A DNA stretch of 64,000 nucleotides from contig DAOPJV010000023.1 of the NCBI GenBank assembly GCA_035399845.1, positions 21,093 through 85,092 on the forward strand. Reading direction: 5' to 3'. The notes below the pieces were generated by a model. The model was not told where the DNA came from. It made no database searches and worked only from the letters and a program-made list of their open reading frames with translations. Made by a program: the position numbers and the translations under genes. Of this stretch, positions 34,441-43,529 are shown piece by piece. The stretch comes from ECT2AJA-110-A sp035399845. GTDB taxonomy: Bacteria > Planctomycetota > Phycisphaerae > UBA1845 > UTPLA1. Position 1 is the stretch's first letter. Every line of letters begins with the position of its first letter.

Positions 34441-36843
34441 CTATCGCCTGAGGCGATCCAGTGTCGCCTGGGCGCGCTCCTGCGCCGGCGACGGCAGATT
34501 CGGGATGGCGGCCTCGAGCAGTTGAATCGCCTTCGCCGTGTCGCCCGATTCTGCGGCGCGCTCGGCGTTGACCACCATGGAGGCGGCTTCAAACGCCGGG
34601 CTGAGGCGCTCGAGCATTGCTCGCGCCTCATTCGACGGAACCTGCCACATCGAGTTTCGCAGGAGCCTCTGGCATGTCAGAAGATCGCCCAGCTTCAGGG
34701 CGTCCTCAGCCTCTCCAATCAGGCGGGCGGCCGTCGCAATGCGAAGGTTCTTTTCGATGTCGTCGTCAGGCTGCACGCTCAGCGCGGCCTTGTACTCAGC
34801 TTCGGCGCTGGCAAAGTCGCCCTCGCGGAGCGCTCGATCGCCTCGCATGCGATGATCCTGCTGGCGTTTGCCTTCGATGATCTTGTCCCTGAGGCGGCGA
34901 GCCTCGGCGATATCGCGAATTTTCATCGCGTCCTGGGCCTTGATAAGCGCCGTCTCCCAGTCCTTCTGCGCGATGGCGGTCTTCGTCGCTTCAACGGCCG
35001 CGTTGTACTGCTGGTCTTCGCGCGTCTCATTCAACTTTCGATCGAGCGCGTCCGGGTCCATGCCCGCCTTCTCAGCGCTTTCGCGATACTCCGGCAGTGA
35101 AAGCTCGACACGATCGAACTGGCCGCTCGCGATTTGCGCTTCGCTGGCCTGACCGATCCGAATCGCTTCCTGACGGTTCGCCATGATGTCGCGAATGTCC
35201 TGGATCTGGTGCGGCGGGGCGCCGTTGGTCTGCGCTTTCGACAGGGCCGACTCGGCGTCGGCGAAACGCTCGCTGTCGACCGCTTCGCGCGCATCGATCA
35301 GCAGCAGCGACCACCTGGCGGTCTCGTACAGATCTCGAAGCTTGGGTTGGTCCTCCGCAACCAGCATGATCTGGCGGAACTGGCGCCGGGCGGATTCATA
35401 GTCGCCGTCCTGGCGCGTTCGTTCAGCGGCGTCAACCAGCGTGGCGGTCGCGCGATATTCGGCGCCCGGATCCGTGATTCGATTGTACGACTGAACGGCG
35501 ACAAACGTTGCGGTTCCGACAACGAGGATCCCCACGAACGCCGCAAACAGGACGCCGGGGCGATAGCGCTGCGGCTCCTCCGTCTCCGCCGGCGTGGGCG
35601 GGACGATCGGCGTCTTCGGCAGTCGCTTGCGTGGCGTGGAGTCCGGAGGCGTCAGCGTCACGTGCTGAGACACGACGGTTCGGGGCCGGGATTCGGGCGA
35701 GATGACCGGCACGGGGGGGCGCAGTCGCACGCGACGGCCCATTGGATGACGCATTTCCCTGTCGGGCTCGATCGCCGTTGTGGTTGTGGACTGATCCTCT
35801 CGAACAAGCCAGGCGAGCGACGTCTGCCGCGTCGGATCGGAATCCACGCGACGAATCTCCAGCACCTTGGGCCCCTCGTTCGCAATCGCTTTCGGTTCTT
35901 CCCGTCGGATCGCGAGCTGCTTGTTGACGGTCCGCAGGATCTCCTGATACGTGCCGACGCGATCATCCGCGTCTTTCTTCGTCATGCTCTGCAGCAACTC
36001 CGACAGGGCGTCGCACACATCGGCGTTGAGCGCGCTGGCGGGCGGCAGATTCCTGTCGAGGTCGACGTGCCACGCCCGCCACTCGGATTCGTGTGGCTTG
36101 GGGGTGCCGAATTCGGATTCACACCATGTCTTCAGCGATGCGCGACCGACGCTGATTTCATAGAGCAGCATGCCGAAGGAGTAGATGTCGGCGCGACAGT
36201 CGCAGGGTTCGCCCAGGAGAATCTCCGGCGCGGCGTATTTGGCGTGCACCAGGGGGGGCGACACGGCGTCACCTTCGCGCGTCGCCGTGGAGAAGTTTGT
36301 CAGAATGAGCCGGCCGTTGGCGCCGACGAGCCAGTTGCCGGGCCACGCGTCGCGATGCACGATGCGCTCGAGCTGCAGCGCGCCGAGCGCCAGGCAGCCA
36401 TGTCGGAGCATCTGCGGCACATCGGCCGCCGTGAAGGCGCGCTTGGAGATCAACATCTCCAGCCAGTCGCCTTCGATGTACTCCTCGGCGATGAAGAAGC
36501 CGTGCTCGTCGCCAATCAGTTCGTACACGTGTGTGACGTTGCGGGATCGTCCCGAGAGTCGGGCGAGCAGCTGCGCCTCGCGTTTGAAGTCACCGCAGGC
36601 GACGGGATCGTCGATCAGCCCCGGCGAGAGCTGTTTCAGCGTGACGAGGCGATCGAGCATCGCGTCGCGCGCCTTGTAGACGATCGCGTTGTGCGTGCTG
36701 CGAATTCGTTCCAGAATGCGATATTTGCCAAGTCCCGTGCCAGTGACGAGTCCCGGCCGGCCTTCCGCCTGGAAGCGGATGACGGGCGCGTCGGTCTCCG
36801 TATGACCTTCCTGTGGCAATTCTGGATGTGGTCGATCTGTCAT
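34441..36843 (-). CDS. Membrane-anchored Ser/Thr pseudokinase with helical repeat exterior
   Basis: 800 residues from ATG 36843. Residues 38-300 form a Hanks-type kinase fold: Lys-70, Glu-89, HRD at 163-165 with Asn-170, APE at 205-207 and DIYSFG near 219. The glycine loop is degenerate (LGKYRILERIRSTHNAIVYKA, read in two parts) and the DFG motif is NFS (183-185), so the Mg-binding Asp is Asn. After a Pro-rich linker one membrane helix (431-450) leads to about 350 residues of TPR/coiled-coil-like helices. It is probably a scaffold or ATP-binding regulator rather than an active kinase (inference). No Shine-Dalgarno sequence is evident. Confidence 0.85.
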   Translation of the reverse strand: MTDRPHPELPQEGHTETDAPVIRFQAEGRPGLVTGTGLGKYRILERIRSTHNAIVYKARDAMLDRLVTLKQLSPGLIDDPVACGDFKREAQLLARLSGRSRNVTHVYELIGDEHGFFIAEEYIEGDWLEMLISKRAFTAADVPQMLRHGCLALGALQLERIVHRDAWPGNWLVGANGRLILTNFSTATREGDAVSPPLVHAKYAAPEILLGEPCDCRADIYSFGMLLYEISVGRASLKTWCESEFGTPKPHESEWRAWHVDLDRNLPPASALNADVCDALSELLQSMTKKDADDRVGTYQEILRTVNKQLAIRREEPKAIANEGPKVLEIRRVDSDPTRQTSLAWLVREDQSTTTTAIEPDREMRHPMGRRVRLRPPVPVISPESRPRTVVSQHVTLTPPDSTPRKRLPKTPIVPPTPAETEEPQRYRPGVLFAAFVGILVVGTATFVAVQSYNRITDPGAEYRATATLVDAAERTRQDGDYESARRQFRQIMLVAEDQPKLRDLYETARWSLLLIDAREAVDSERFADAESALSKAQTNGAPPHQIQDIRDIMANRQEAIRIGQASEAQIASGQFDRVELSLPEYRESAEKAGMDPDALDRKLNETREDQQYNAAVEATKTAIAQKDWETALIKAQDAMKIRDIAEARRLRDKIIEGKRQQDHRMRGDRALREGDFASAEAEYKAALSVQPDDDIEKNLRIATAARLIGEAEDALKLGDLLTCQRLLRNSMWQVPSNEARAMLERLSPAFEAASMVVNAERAAESGDTAKAIQLLEAAIPNLPSPAQERAQATLDRLRR

Positions 36844-37363
36844 ATGCGTTCGTCTCGACGGCGACAGCCGATCGAGCCCCCCCAGCAAGGATGAACTCCA
36901 GTATGTTGTTCCCCGCGAGGTTGAAGCGGCGGCTCGCAGTTGTCTCACGTCGCCATGTGTGCGACGTCATCGGCGCCCCCGAAGGCCGATGGTTCGACTG
37001 AGTCATGAAATCTCGATGAAGACGCTCGGGCTGTCGCGCCGGGCCTTCCTTCGAGCTCGATCCAGTCGTGGGCGAAACAACGGCAACTCCTGCCGCTTCA
37101 ACTATTAATGATATGTCGAGGGGCCCATCGGAGTCCAGCGATTGACTGGGAGGGGGCGCCGCCTTTGGGGACTGCGGCCGGTTGTGGTCCGAGATTGCCG
37201 GGAGCGACACGACATGGCGTCGCCACGAGTGGCACATTTGTCCAGTAATCCGCGAAGTTGGACCGCAATGCAATTGGCGGCTTGGCCATCGCGTCCTATC
37301 ATGTTCTCGACATAATGTCAGAAATGGACGCGCCACGTCCGTCGCCGCTCACGGAGCCCACTC
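36844..37363. other. Intergenic region between pseudokinase and RND operon
   Basis: About 520 bp between divergent genes. The right third contains the predicted promoter at 37274-37302. The remainder shows no ORF with coding character, no repeat and no RNA motif; reading frames crossing it belong to antisense shadows of the kinase gene. Confidence 0.5.
37274..37302 (+). promoter_or_regulatory. Putative promoter of the RND pump operon
   Basis: TTGGCG (37274-37279), a 17-nt spacer and TATCAT (37297-37302; 5 of 6 matches). Predicted start near 37309 gives a leader of about 55 nt before the TTG start codon of the adaptor gene. The -35 box matches at 4 of 6 positions. Confidence 0.45.
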
Positions 37364-38584
37364 TTGTCCCGCTGGACCACGCTTGTCTGCCTTATCGTGA
37401 TTTCTTCGACGACGCCCGTATGGGCCCAGTTCGGCGGTCCCACTCGGGTCGAGGTCGAGACTGTGATTCGAAAGGAAGTCGCCCCCACGATCGAACTGGT
37501 GGGGACGCTGAGACCTCACCTGCGGTCCATTGTCGCCGCTGATGTGGACGGCCTCGTCGTCGAGATGCCGTTCGACTATGGCGCGACAGTGACGAAGGGC
37601 GATCCCGTCTGCATTCTGCGCGATGTCACGCGGCGTCTGGCGGTCGATCAGGCCAAAGCCGCCGCCGCGGCAATCGAAGGTGAACTTCAGGCGCGCGAGG
37701 CCGACGTGCGGAAGACCGCCTTCGAGCTCGAGCGGATCTCTCGACTGGCCAAGCTCGATCGGTCCAGCGACAAGGAGCGCGTGGACGCCGAAGCGGATCA
37801 CGCCGCCGCCGAGGCCCGCGTCCGCCAGTCCCGGGCGCAGCTTGACGAAGCCCTCGCGCTGCTCGCGGTCGCTGAAGACAATCTGGCGCGCACACGAATT
37901 CCCGCGCCCTTCGACGGCGCCATTACGTCCAAGATGACGGAAGTGGGCCAGTGGGTGATGACGGGCGAGGCGACTGTGGAAATGGTGGACCTAAACACGG
38001 TCCGCGCCCGCGTGATGGTCCCGGAATCCGCCATCGCCTTCTGCACGCCGGGCGAGCCCGCGATGATCAGCGTGGACGCGCTGGGGCGGAGCTTTGAGGG
38101 CGCGATCTCCCGCGTCATTCCCGAGGCGGACCCACAGGCGAATACGTTTCCGACGGACATCGACATCCCCAATCCGGAGGGCGTCCTCAAGGCGGGCATG
38201 TTCGTTCGCGCCATGGCGCCGGCGGCCCCCAAGGCGTCGCGGCTCCTGGTTCCGAAGGACGCCGTCCTGCGCCGCGGGCCATCGTCGATCGCCTATGTTG
38301 TGCGCGGATCGGACGAGAAGGGGTACACCGCGGACATCGCGCCCGTGAACGTTGTCGCCGAAGTCATGCAGTACCTCGCCGTCGAATCGCCGGCGCTGAA
38401 GAATGGCGATCGTGTCGTCGTTCGCGGGAATGAGGGAATGCACGGTCCGGGGCCGATCGTCATTGTCTCGGGCGAACCGAAGGCGCGTCCGGCGGAGGCG
38501 CGCGATCACTCGCGGGATGGCGAAGCGGCCGGCGTCCCGGGTAAGGCGTCGGCGGAGGCGTCCGCATCTGACGGCCGGCGGTAA
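37364..38584 (+). CDS. RND efflux periplasmic adaptor (membrane fusion protein)
   Basis: 406 residues, begins with TTG (GGAG 8 nt upstream). A signal peptide (SRWTTLVCLIVISSTTPVWA) leads into the barrel-sandwich half IVAADVDGLVVEMPFDYGATVTKGD, an alpha-hairpin coiled coil (about 90-170) and the returning RIPAPFDGAITSKMTEVGQWV, the hallmark of HlyD/AcrA-type adaptors. The C-terminus adds an Ala/Glu-rich tail. It bridges the inner-membrane pump encoded 2 nt downstream to an outer-membrane channel, which is not encoded nearby. Substrate unknown. Confidence 0.93.
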   Translation: MSRWTTLVCLIVISSTTPVWAQFGGPTRVEVETVIRKEVAPTIELVGTLRPHLRSIVAADVDGLVVEMPFDYGATVTKGDPVCILRDVTRRLAVDQAKAAAAAIEGELQAREADVRKTAFELERISRLAKLDRSSDKERVDAEADHAAAEARVRQSRAQLDEALALLAVAEDNLARTRIPAPFDGAITSKMTEVGQWVMTGEATVEMVDLNTVRARVMVPESAIAFCTPGEPAMISVDALGRSFEGAISRVIPEADPQANTFPTDIDIPNPEGVLKAGMFVRAMAPAAPKASRLLVPKDAVLRRGPSSIAYVVRGSDEKGYTADIAPVNVVAEVMQYLAVESPALKNGDRVVVRGNEGMHGPGPIVIVSGEPKARPAEARDHSRDGEAAGVPGKASAEASASDGRR

Positions 38585-38586
38585 AC

Positions 38587-41500
38587 ATGGTCGATCTCTT
38601 CATCCGAAATCCGGTCAAAGTCGCAGTCGGCGTGATTCTGCTGGTGCTCTTCGGCGCATTGACGGTTATTCCGCCGTCGATCATGCCGTCACCCATCCGT
38701 GCGCCCGTTCAGCTGACACCGAACATCGACGAGCCGGTCGTCATGGTGCAGACGCGATGGGAAGGCGCGAGCCCCGAGGAAGTCGAACGGGAAATTCTCG
38801 ACAAGCAGGAGGACATGCTCAAGAGCATCTCCAACCTGCGAAAGATGATCGGAACGACCAAGCAGGGTGAATCCAGCGTTCGACTGGAATTCGAAGTCGG
38901 GACGGACAAGGACATCGCGAAACAGGACGTATCCGACGCCCTTCGTCGCGTTCAGTATCAGATTCCGCAGGACGAGTTCGACAATCCCATCGTCACGAGT
39001 GGTGAGGAAGACGGCGACAAGGCCATCGCATGGATGATCCTGTCGTCGGACCGGAATGACGTATCGGTTCCGGAGCTCTTCACGTTTGTCGACGAAGAGG
39101 TCATTCCGTTCCTTGAGCGCGTGGAGGGCGTGGCGTCGGTCCGCCTCCTCGGCGGACGCGACCGTGAAATTCAGGTTGTTGTTGATCCGTACAAGCTGGC
39201 TCAGGCGGGCATCACGTTTGCCGAGCTGTCCAGCGCCCTTCAGACGCAGAACACCAACATCGCCGCCGGCAACAGCGCCCAGGGCAAGCGAGATGTTGTC
39301 ATCCGGACGATGGGGCGTTTTTCATCGCTCCAGGACGTTCGCGAGACAGTTGTGCGCATGGGCGACGGTGGTCCGATCCGCGTTCGGGACGTTGCCGACG
39401 TCGTCGACGGGTTCAAGCGCCAGTACACGTTTGTGCGAAGCAAGGGCAAGTTCGTCATGGCGCTGCCCGCCTATCGCGAGACCAACGCCAATGTCATTGA
39501 AACCATGGAAGGGCTGCGAGCGGCGATCACGCGCGTCAACAACGAGATTCTCTCACATCGGGGCCTGACGCTCGAACTGACGCAGGTGTACGACGAGACC
39601 ACGTATATTCATTCGTCGATCGGGCTGGTACAGCAGAATATTCTGCTCGGCGGCGCCCTGGCCATCGTCGTCCTGATGCTGTTTCTTCGCAGCATCTCCG
39701 GGACGTTTGTCGTGGCGTTGTCAATTCCGATTTCCGTCATCGGCACGCTGCTCGTCATCCCGGTGCTTGGCCGCAACATCAACGTGGTCATGCTGGCGGG
39801 ACTGGCCTTCGCCGTCGGTATGGTGGTCGACAATGCGATTGTTGTCCTGGAGAACATCTTCCGCCATCGGGAGATGGGCAAGAGCGCCTTCCAGGCGGCG
39901 TCCGACGGCGCCAGTGAAGTGTGGGGGGCCGTCGTCGCGAACTCACTGACGACGATGATCGTGTTCCTGCCGATTCTCTTCGTGCAGGAAGAGGCCGGTC
40001 AGCTCTTCCGCGACATCGCCATCGCGATCAGCGGCGCCGTCGCCCTGTCGCTCGTTGTGTCCGTGACAGTCATTCCGACAGTCGCCGCCCGGGTTCTGGG
40101 CAGGACGCGCGGCAGCGCCGATGAGAGCGGCGGCCGCTTCGCCCATTTCGTTGGCGCCCTCGTGCATCGAATCAACAAATCCGTGGCGCTGCGACTCGGG
40201 GTCGTCGTCGGGATGACGGCGCTCTCGATCGTCGGAAGCTACGCGATGGCGCCGACACGCAGCTATCTGCCGGCGGGCAATCGAAATCTCGTCTTCGGAT
40301 TCCTGCTGGCCCCGCCGGGCTACAACACGCTCGAATATGAACGCATGGCGAGCGTTATCGAAAACGGCGACCCGACTCGCGGCATCATCGGCGTTCGCGC
40401 GTTCTGGGAGGCGAAGGCCGGAACCCCCGAGTTTGATGCGCTGCTTGGTCGCTGGAGCGACATCGTTGAGAACCAGAAGGTCAAGGGCGAATTCCAACCG
40501 CAGATCGACCAGGCGCAGGCCATACTCGATGCGCCGGACTCGACCGCGGAGCAGCGCGATGACGCGAGAAAGACGGTCCGTCAGAAGGAGCGAGAAATTC
40601 GCGAGTGGCGTGTGCCGCCGCCGCCGATCGAGAACTTCTTCTACGTCGACTTCAACGGCACCTGCTTCATGGGCTGTTCCAGCGCCGACGAAGAGAATGT
40701 GCGTCCGCTGGTCAACGTGCTGACGCAGACCGGCGGCGCCATCACCGACGTGTTTCCTTACTTCTTCCAGTCGTCCATCTTCAACATGGACAAGGGAAAT
40801 ACCGTCGAGGTCGAGGTGCGCAGCGATTCGCTGGAAACCGTTGTGCCCGCGGCCACTCAGATTCAGATGGCGGCGATGCAGGAAGGTCTGGGATACGCGC
40901 CGGCCAACCCGAGCAACTACAATCGCGACCAGGTCGAGGATCAGATCATTCCCGACCGCGTGCGAGCCGGCGATGTCGGCATGACGGTATCCGATCTCGG
41001 CTTCATCATTCGCGCCTGCGGGGATGGTCGAACGATCGGACAGTATCGTGAAGGGGGCCGCAGCATCGATCTCGCGATCAAGGTCAAGGGAGTCCAGGAT
41101 CAGAATTCCGGCGACAACACGACCCGGGCGATCGCGGACATCCCCATCTTCACGCCGACGGGGCATATCCTCCCGATGTCGTCCGTGTGTCGAATCGATC
41201 GAACGACGGCGCCGCAGGAAATCCAGCATATTGAAACTCAGCCGGCCGTGAAGCTGACAGTCAGCCCGCCGGACGGCGTGTCGCTTGAGAACGCCATCAC
41301 GACGCTCGAAAACAAAATCATCGGCAGGATGCGCGGTGAGGGCTATGGACCGGCAAAGATGAAGATACCGGATTCCGTGACCGTCAATCTCGCCGGAAAC
41401 GCCGACAAGCTCTCGACGACATTTGAATCCCTGAAGTGGCTTCTGGCCCTGTCGTTTCTGATTGTGTTCCTGCTGATGGCCGGACTGTTCGAGAGTTTCG

Positions 41501-42072
41501 CCTATCCGTTCGTGATCATTCTGACAGTGCCGCTGGCCGTGGTTGGCGGATTCGTCGGCCTGTGGATCGTCAATCTGTGGACGTACAGCAATCCGACGAT
41601 GGCGATTCAGGAACTGGACGTTCTGACGATTCTCGGGTTCGTCATTCTCCTCGGTATTGTCGTCAACAACGGCATTCTGATCGTGCACCAGTCGATCAAC
41701 TTCGTTCGCGATGGCATGGCGCCCAACGACGCCATCGCCGAATCTGTCAGGACGCGCATTCGTCCGATCTTCATGACCGTCATGACGACGTTCTTCGGGC
41801 AGCTCATGCTCGTCATTCGTCCTGGATCGGGCGCCGAGCTCTATCGTGGTGTCGGCGCCGTTGTTCTCGGCGGGTTGCTTGTGTCGACAGTCTTCACGCT
41901 CGTCGTCGTGCCCGCCATGTTGTCGCTCTTCATGAGCGTCAAGGGCGCCGTGGGGCATGTCGTCGCCGACACACCCTCGGAGACTACGCCGACGGGAGCA
42001 ATTCCCGCGATGGCGACGGTCGGGGCCGGCGAGGCGCCCGCGCCGGCGCACGCGTCGACGGATCGGCAGTAG
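38587..42072 (+). CDS. RND family efflux pump, HAE-1/AcrB-like inner-membrane subunit
   Basis: 1161 residues, about 110 more than AcrB. The twelve-helix architecture shows as an N-terminal helix (VAVGVILLVLFGALTVI), the TM4 proton relay block GLAFAVGMVVDNAIVVLENI (read as two motifs, Asp near 415) and the repeat in the second half (LDVLTILGFVILLGIVVNNG). Extra sequence lies in the second porter half, about 618-711: a charged helical stretch and VDFNGTCFMGCSS with two Cys. The start is 2 nt after the adaptor stop. Substrate class cannot be told; drug, lipid or metal are all possible. Confidence 0.93.
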   Translation: MVDLFIRNPVKVAVGVILLVLFGALTVIPPSIMPSPIRAPVQLTPNIDEPVVMVQTRWEGASPEEVEREILDKQEDMLKSISNLRKMIGTTKQGESSVRLEFEVGTDKDIAKQDVSDALRRVQYQIPQDEFDNPIVTSGEEDGDKAIAWMILSSDRNDVSVPELFTFVDEEVIPFLERVEGVASVRLLGGRDREIQVVVDPYKLAQAGITFAELSSALQTQNTNIAAGNSAQGKRDVVIRTMGRFSSLQDVRETVVRMGDGGPIRVRDVADVVDGFKRQYTFVRSKGKFVMALPAYRETNANVIETMEGLRAAITRVNNEILSHRGLTLELTQVYDETTYIHSSIGLVQQNILLGGALAIVVLMLFLRSISGTFVVALSIPISVIGTLLVIPVLGRNINVVMLAGLAFAVGMVVDNAIVVLENIFRHREMGKSAFQAASDGASEVWGAVVANSLTTMIVFLPILFVQEEAGQLFRDIAIAISGAVALSLVVSVTVIPTVAARVLGRTRGSADESGGRFAHFVGALVHRINKSVALRLGVVVGMTALSIVGSYAMAPTRSYLPAGNRNLVFGFLLAPPGYNTLEYERMASVIENGDPTRGIIGVRAFWEAKAGTPEFDALLGRWSDIVENQKVKGEFQPQIDQAQAILDAPDSTAEQRDDARKTVRQKEREIREWRVPPPPIENFFYVDFNGTCFMGCSSADEENVRPLVNVLTQTGGAITDVFPYFFQSSIFNMDKGNTVEVEVRSDSLETVVPAATQIQMAAMQEGLGYAPANPSNYNRDQVEDQIIPDRVRAGDVGMTVSDLGFIIRACGDGRTIGQYREGGRSIDLAIKVKGVQDQNSGDNTTRAIADIPIFTPTGHILPMSSVCRIDRTTAPQEIQHIETQPAVKLTVSPPDGVSLENAITTLENKIIGRMRGEGYGPAKMKIPDSVTVNLAGNADKLSTTFESLKWLLALSFLIVFLLMAGLFESFAYPFVIILTVPLAVVGGFVGLWIVNLWTYSNPTMAIQELDVLTILGFVILLGIVVNNGILIVHQSINFVRDGMAPNDAIAESVRTRIRPIFMTVMTTFFGQLMLVIRPGSGAELYRGVGAVVLGGLLVSTVFTLVVVPAMLSLFMSVKGAVGHVVADTPSETTPTGAIPAMATVGAGEAPAPAHASTDRQ

Positions 42073-42115
42073 TCGCGGCGTTGTATGGTGAAGGCGAGAA
42101 GGCGGGGCGCCGGGA

Positions 42116-43039
42116 TCAGTCCATCGCGACGGCGTTGGGGATCAGCGGGATGACGTGCACGTAGCGAATGTCGTCGCGCTGCACCGTCGCCTCGATGATG
42201 ACGTCATAGACGAGCCGCTGTTTGGGATCCTGCCGGATCTCTGTAACGTGGCCGATGACGAGCGGGACGGGCAGTCCCAGCTGGCCGGGGGCGCTGGTCA
42301 CGAAATCCCCGATGCGAATGCGTGTTCGATCATCGACGGGCTCGCTCGCCGCGTCGATGTACTCGTAGGGGACGTCGCGAACGATCATCTGCCCTCGGCC
42401 GAGACCGCGCAGCGTGCACGGAAAGTCGACGAAGTGCATTTCCCCTTTTCGAAGTCCCTCGAAGCGCACCTCGACGGGCTGCGCGTCCACGTCGCTGAAC
42501 AGCTTCACGCGGGACATGTACGGGCTGACGAAATCGATTCGCCCCAGCAGCATTTCCTGTGCGATGACCGCCTCGCCGGCGCGAAGGCCGGCCGCGTCGC
42601 CGCGATCGACAAAGACATGGCTCGCGACCCAGTCGCTCCGGCTGACACGTAACTCCGACCCGCGTTCGATGACCGCCGAATCGCGCAGCGACACGATGTC
42701 CCACGCAACAACGTGCGCCTGAAGCGCAGCGGGGATCGATCGATCACGTAGCCGCTGCATCCGTTCCAGGTCCTGGCGAAGCTGTTCATTCTGCGCCGTC
42801 CTGGAGGCAAGCTCATGCAGTATTGCGGGATCGGGCGCCGCAGTGTCCTGCGGATCCTTCGGGACACGGCCGCGAAACGTCAGGAATCGCGCGAGATCCT
42901 GCAGCGGGGCCAGCAACTGCGTCGACGCGTGCTTCGGCGCGTTGGTCAGGCTGGGCGGCAGGAAGACCGCCAGAGCGGAGATGAGCATCAACGCTCCGAA
43001 TACCGCCTTCTTGCTCGGCCGATAATGCGCTAAGTGCAT
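42116..43039 (-). CDS. mreC: Rod shape-determining protein MreC-like
   Basis: 307 residues. One N-terminal membrane helix (AVFGALMLISALAVFLPPSL), a coiled coil (about 70-100, ASRTAQNEQLRQDLERMQRL) and two beta-barrel domains with MreC-like wording: VFVDRGDAAGLRAGEAVI, LLGRIDFVSPYMSRVKLFSD, PLVIGHVTEI. MreC organises the cell-wall elongation machinery in the periplasm. mreB and mreD are not adjacent, which lowers certainty. A TAAGAT box lies exactly 6 nt upstream of the ATG. Confidence 0.72.
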   Translation of the reverse strand: MHLAHYRPSKKAVFGALMLISALAVFLPPSLTNAPKHASTQLLAPLQDLARFLTFRGRVPKDPQDTAAPDPAILHELASRTAQNEQLRQDLERMQRLRDRSIPAALQAHVVAWDIVSLRDSAVIERGSELRVSRSDWVASHVFVDRGDAAGLRAGEAVIAQEMLLGRIDFVSPYMSRVKLFSDVDAQPVEVRFEGLRKGEMHFVDFPCTLRGLGRGQMIVRDVPYEYIDAASEPVDDRTRIRIGDFVTSAPGQLGLPVPLVIGHVTEIRQDPKQRLVYDVIIEATVQRDDIRYVHVIPLIPNAVAMD

Positions 43040-43045
43040 GCGGGC

Positions 43046-43074
43046 ATCTTAGCGAGCGTTGCGCGACCGGTAAA
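43046..43074 (-). promoter_or_regulatory. Promoter of mreC, leaderless geometry
   Basis: Reverse strand: TTTACC (43069-43074), a 17-nt spacer, then TAAGAT (43046-43051), each with 4 of 6 consensus matches. The ATG of mreC starts 6 nt after the -10 box, so transcription should begin at or next to the start codon. The spacer sequence between box and ATG (GCCCGC) is identical to that at waaA. Confidence 0.5.
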
Positions 43075-43377
43075 ACGCGATTCGCATCGTTCAGCATTGT
43101 TGCGAGCAACAGCGACGCCGACTTGTCAATTGTGTCGTCCGGGCGCATGCGACGATGTCCGGTGCGCTGCGTCGACGCGTTATCGCACGCCCATTTTCGA
43201 CGTGTTGCGCTTCGTCGTCATCGTTGATTGGAAAGTGGCCCTGATTCTGTCCCGCCACGACGGTTGGTCTGTGAAGCTGGAGAACCCTTGTCGGTTCGTC
43301 TGACTGGGTAAGGTGGTGTATCGTAACTTGCTTTTGCATAACGACTTAGGCGTATCTTACTGTTTCACTGTCCGACA

Positions 43378-43473
43378 CCGGCAGGGGGAGGCCGGGTCAG
43401 GACGCACGACCGTCCCGCTTTATGTGGACCGGGAGGGCACGGGAGCCGCCACCTGTGCCCTCCTTCTCGTTTT
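43378..43473 (+). ncRNA. Structured leader or small RNA ending in a terminator-like hairpin
   Basis: Three consecutive predicted hairpins: a 4-bp CCGG stem (43378-43395), a 5-bp GGACG/CGTCC stem with a 6-nt loop (43400-43415), and a perfect 9-bp GGAGGGCAC/GTGCCCTCC stem with a 14-nt loop (43432-43463) followed by a T-rich run (TTCTCGTTTT). It lies 57 nt upstream of the acyltransferase gene and could be an attenuator or a free small RNA. It matches no RNA family that I recognise; the SRP RNA tetraloop sequence is absent. Confidence 0.35.
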
Positions 43474-43529
43474 ACACATCGCGATGCAAACGCCGCGCGA
43501 TTCGAAATGCGGGTTAGAATCCCGCGACG

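Larger units (their letters stand above)
43040..43529. other. Intergenic region between mreC and acyltransferase gene
   Basis: About 490 bp between divergent genes. It contains the mreC promoter at the left, a structured three-hairpin element at 43378-43473 and a 5-bp hairpin (43509-43525) next to the acyltransferase start. A frame of 220 codons crossing it (43313-43975) is an out-of-frame shadow. The stretch 43080-43370 shows nothing recognisable. Confidence 0.5.

Noticed and set aside
39943..42051. 702-codon reverse-strand ORF opposite the RND pump gene
   Set aside because: Composition is Arg/His/Asp-rich without domains; it is the mirror of a GC-rich coding gene. The same applies to long reverse frames over secY and over rplB-rplP.
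43376..43480. Possible SRP (4.5S) RNA
   Set aside because: GGTCAGG-like bases are present, but the required GGAA tetraloop region and its flanks are missing.
43509..43525. tRNA T-arm-like hairpin (GCGGG, 7-nt loop TTAGAAT, CCCGC)
   Set aside because: No acceptor, D or anticodon arm fits around it, and the loop has A where tRNAs have C56. It sits 5 nt before a start codon and is probably a chance or regulatory hairpin.
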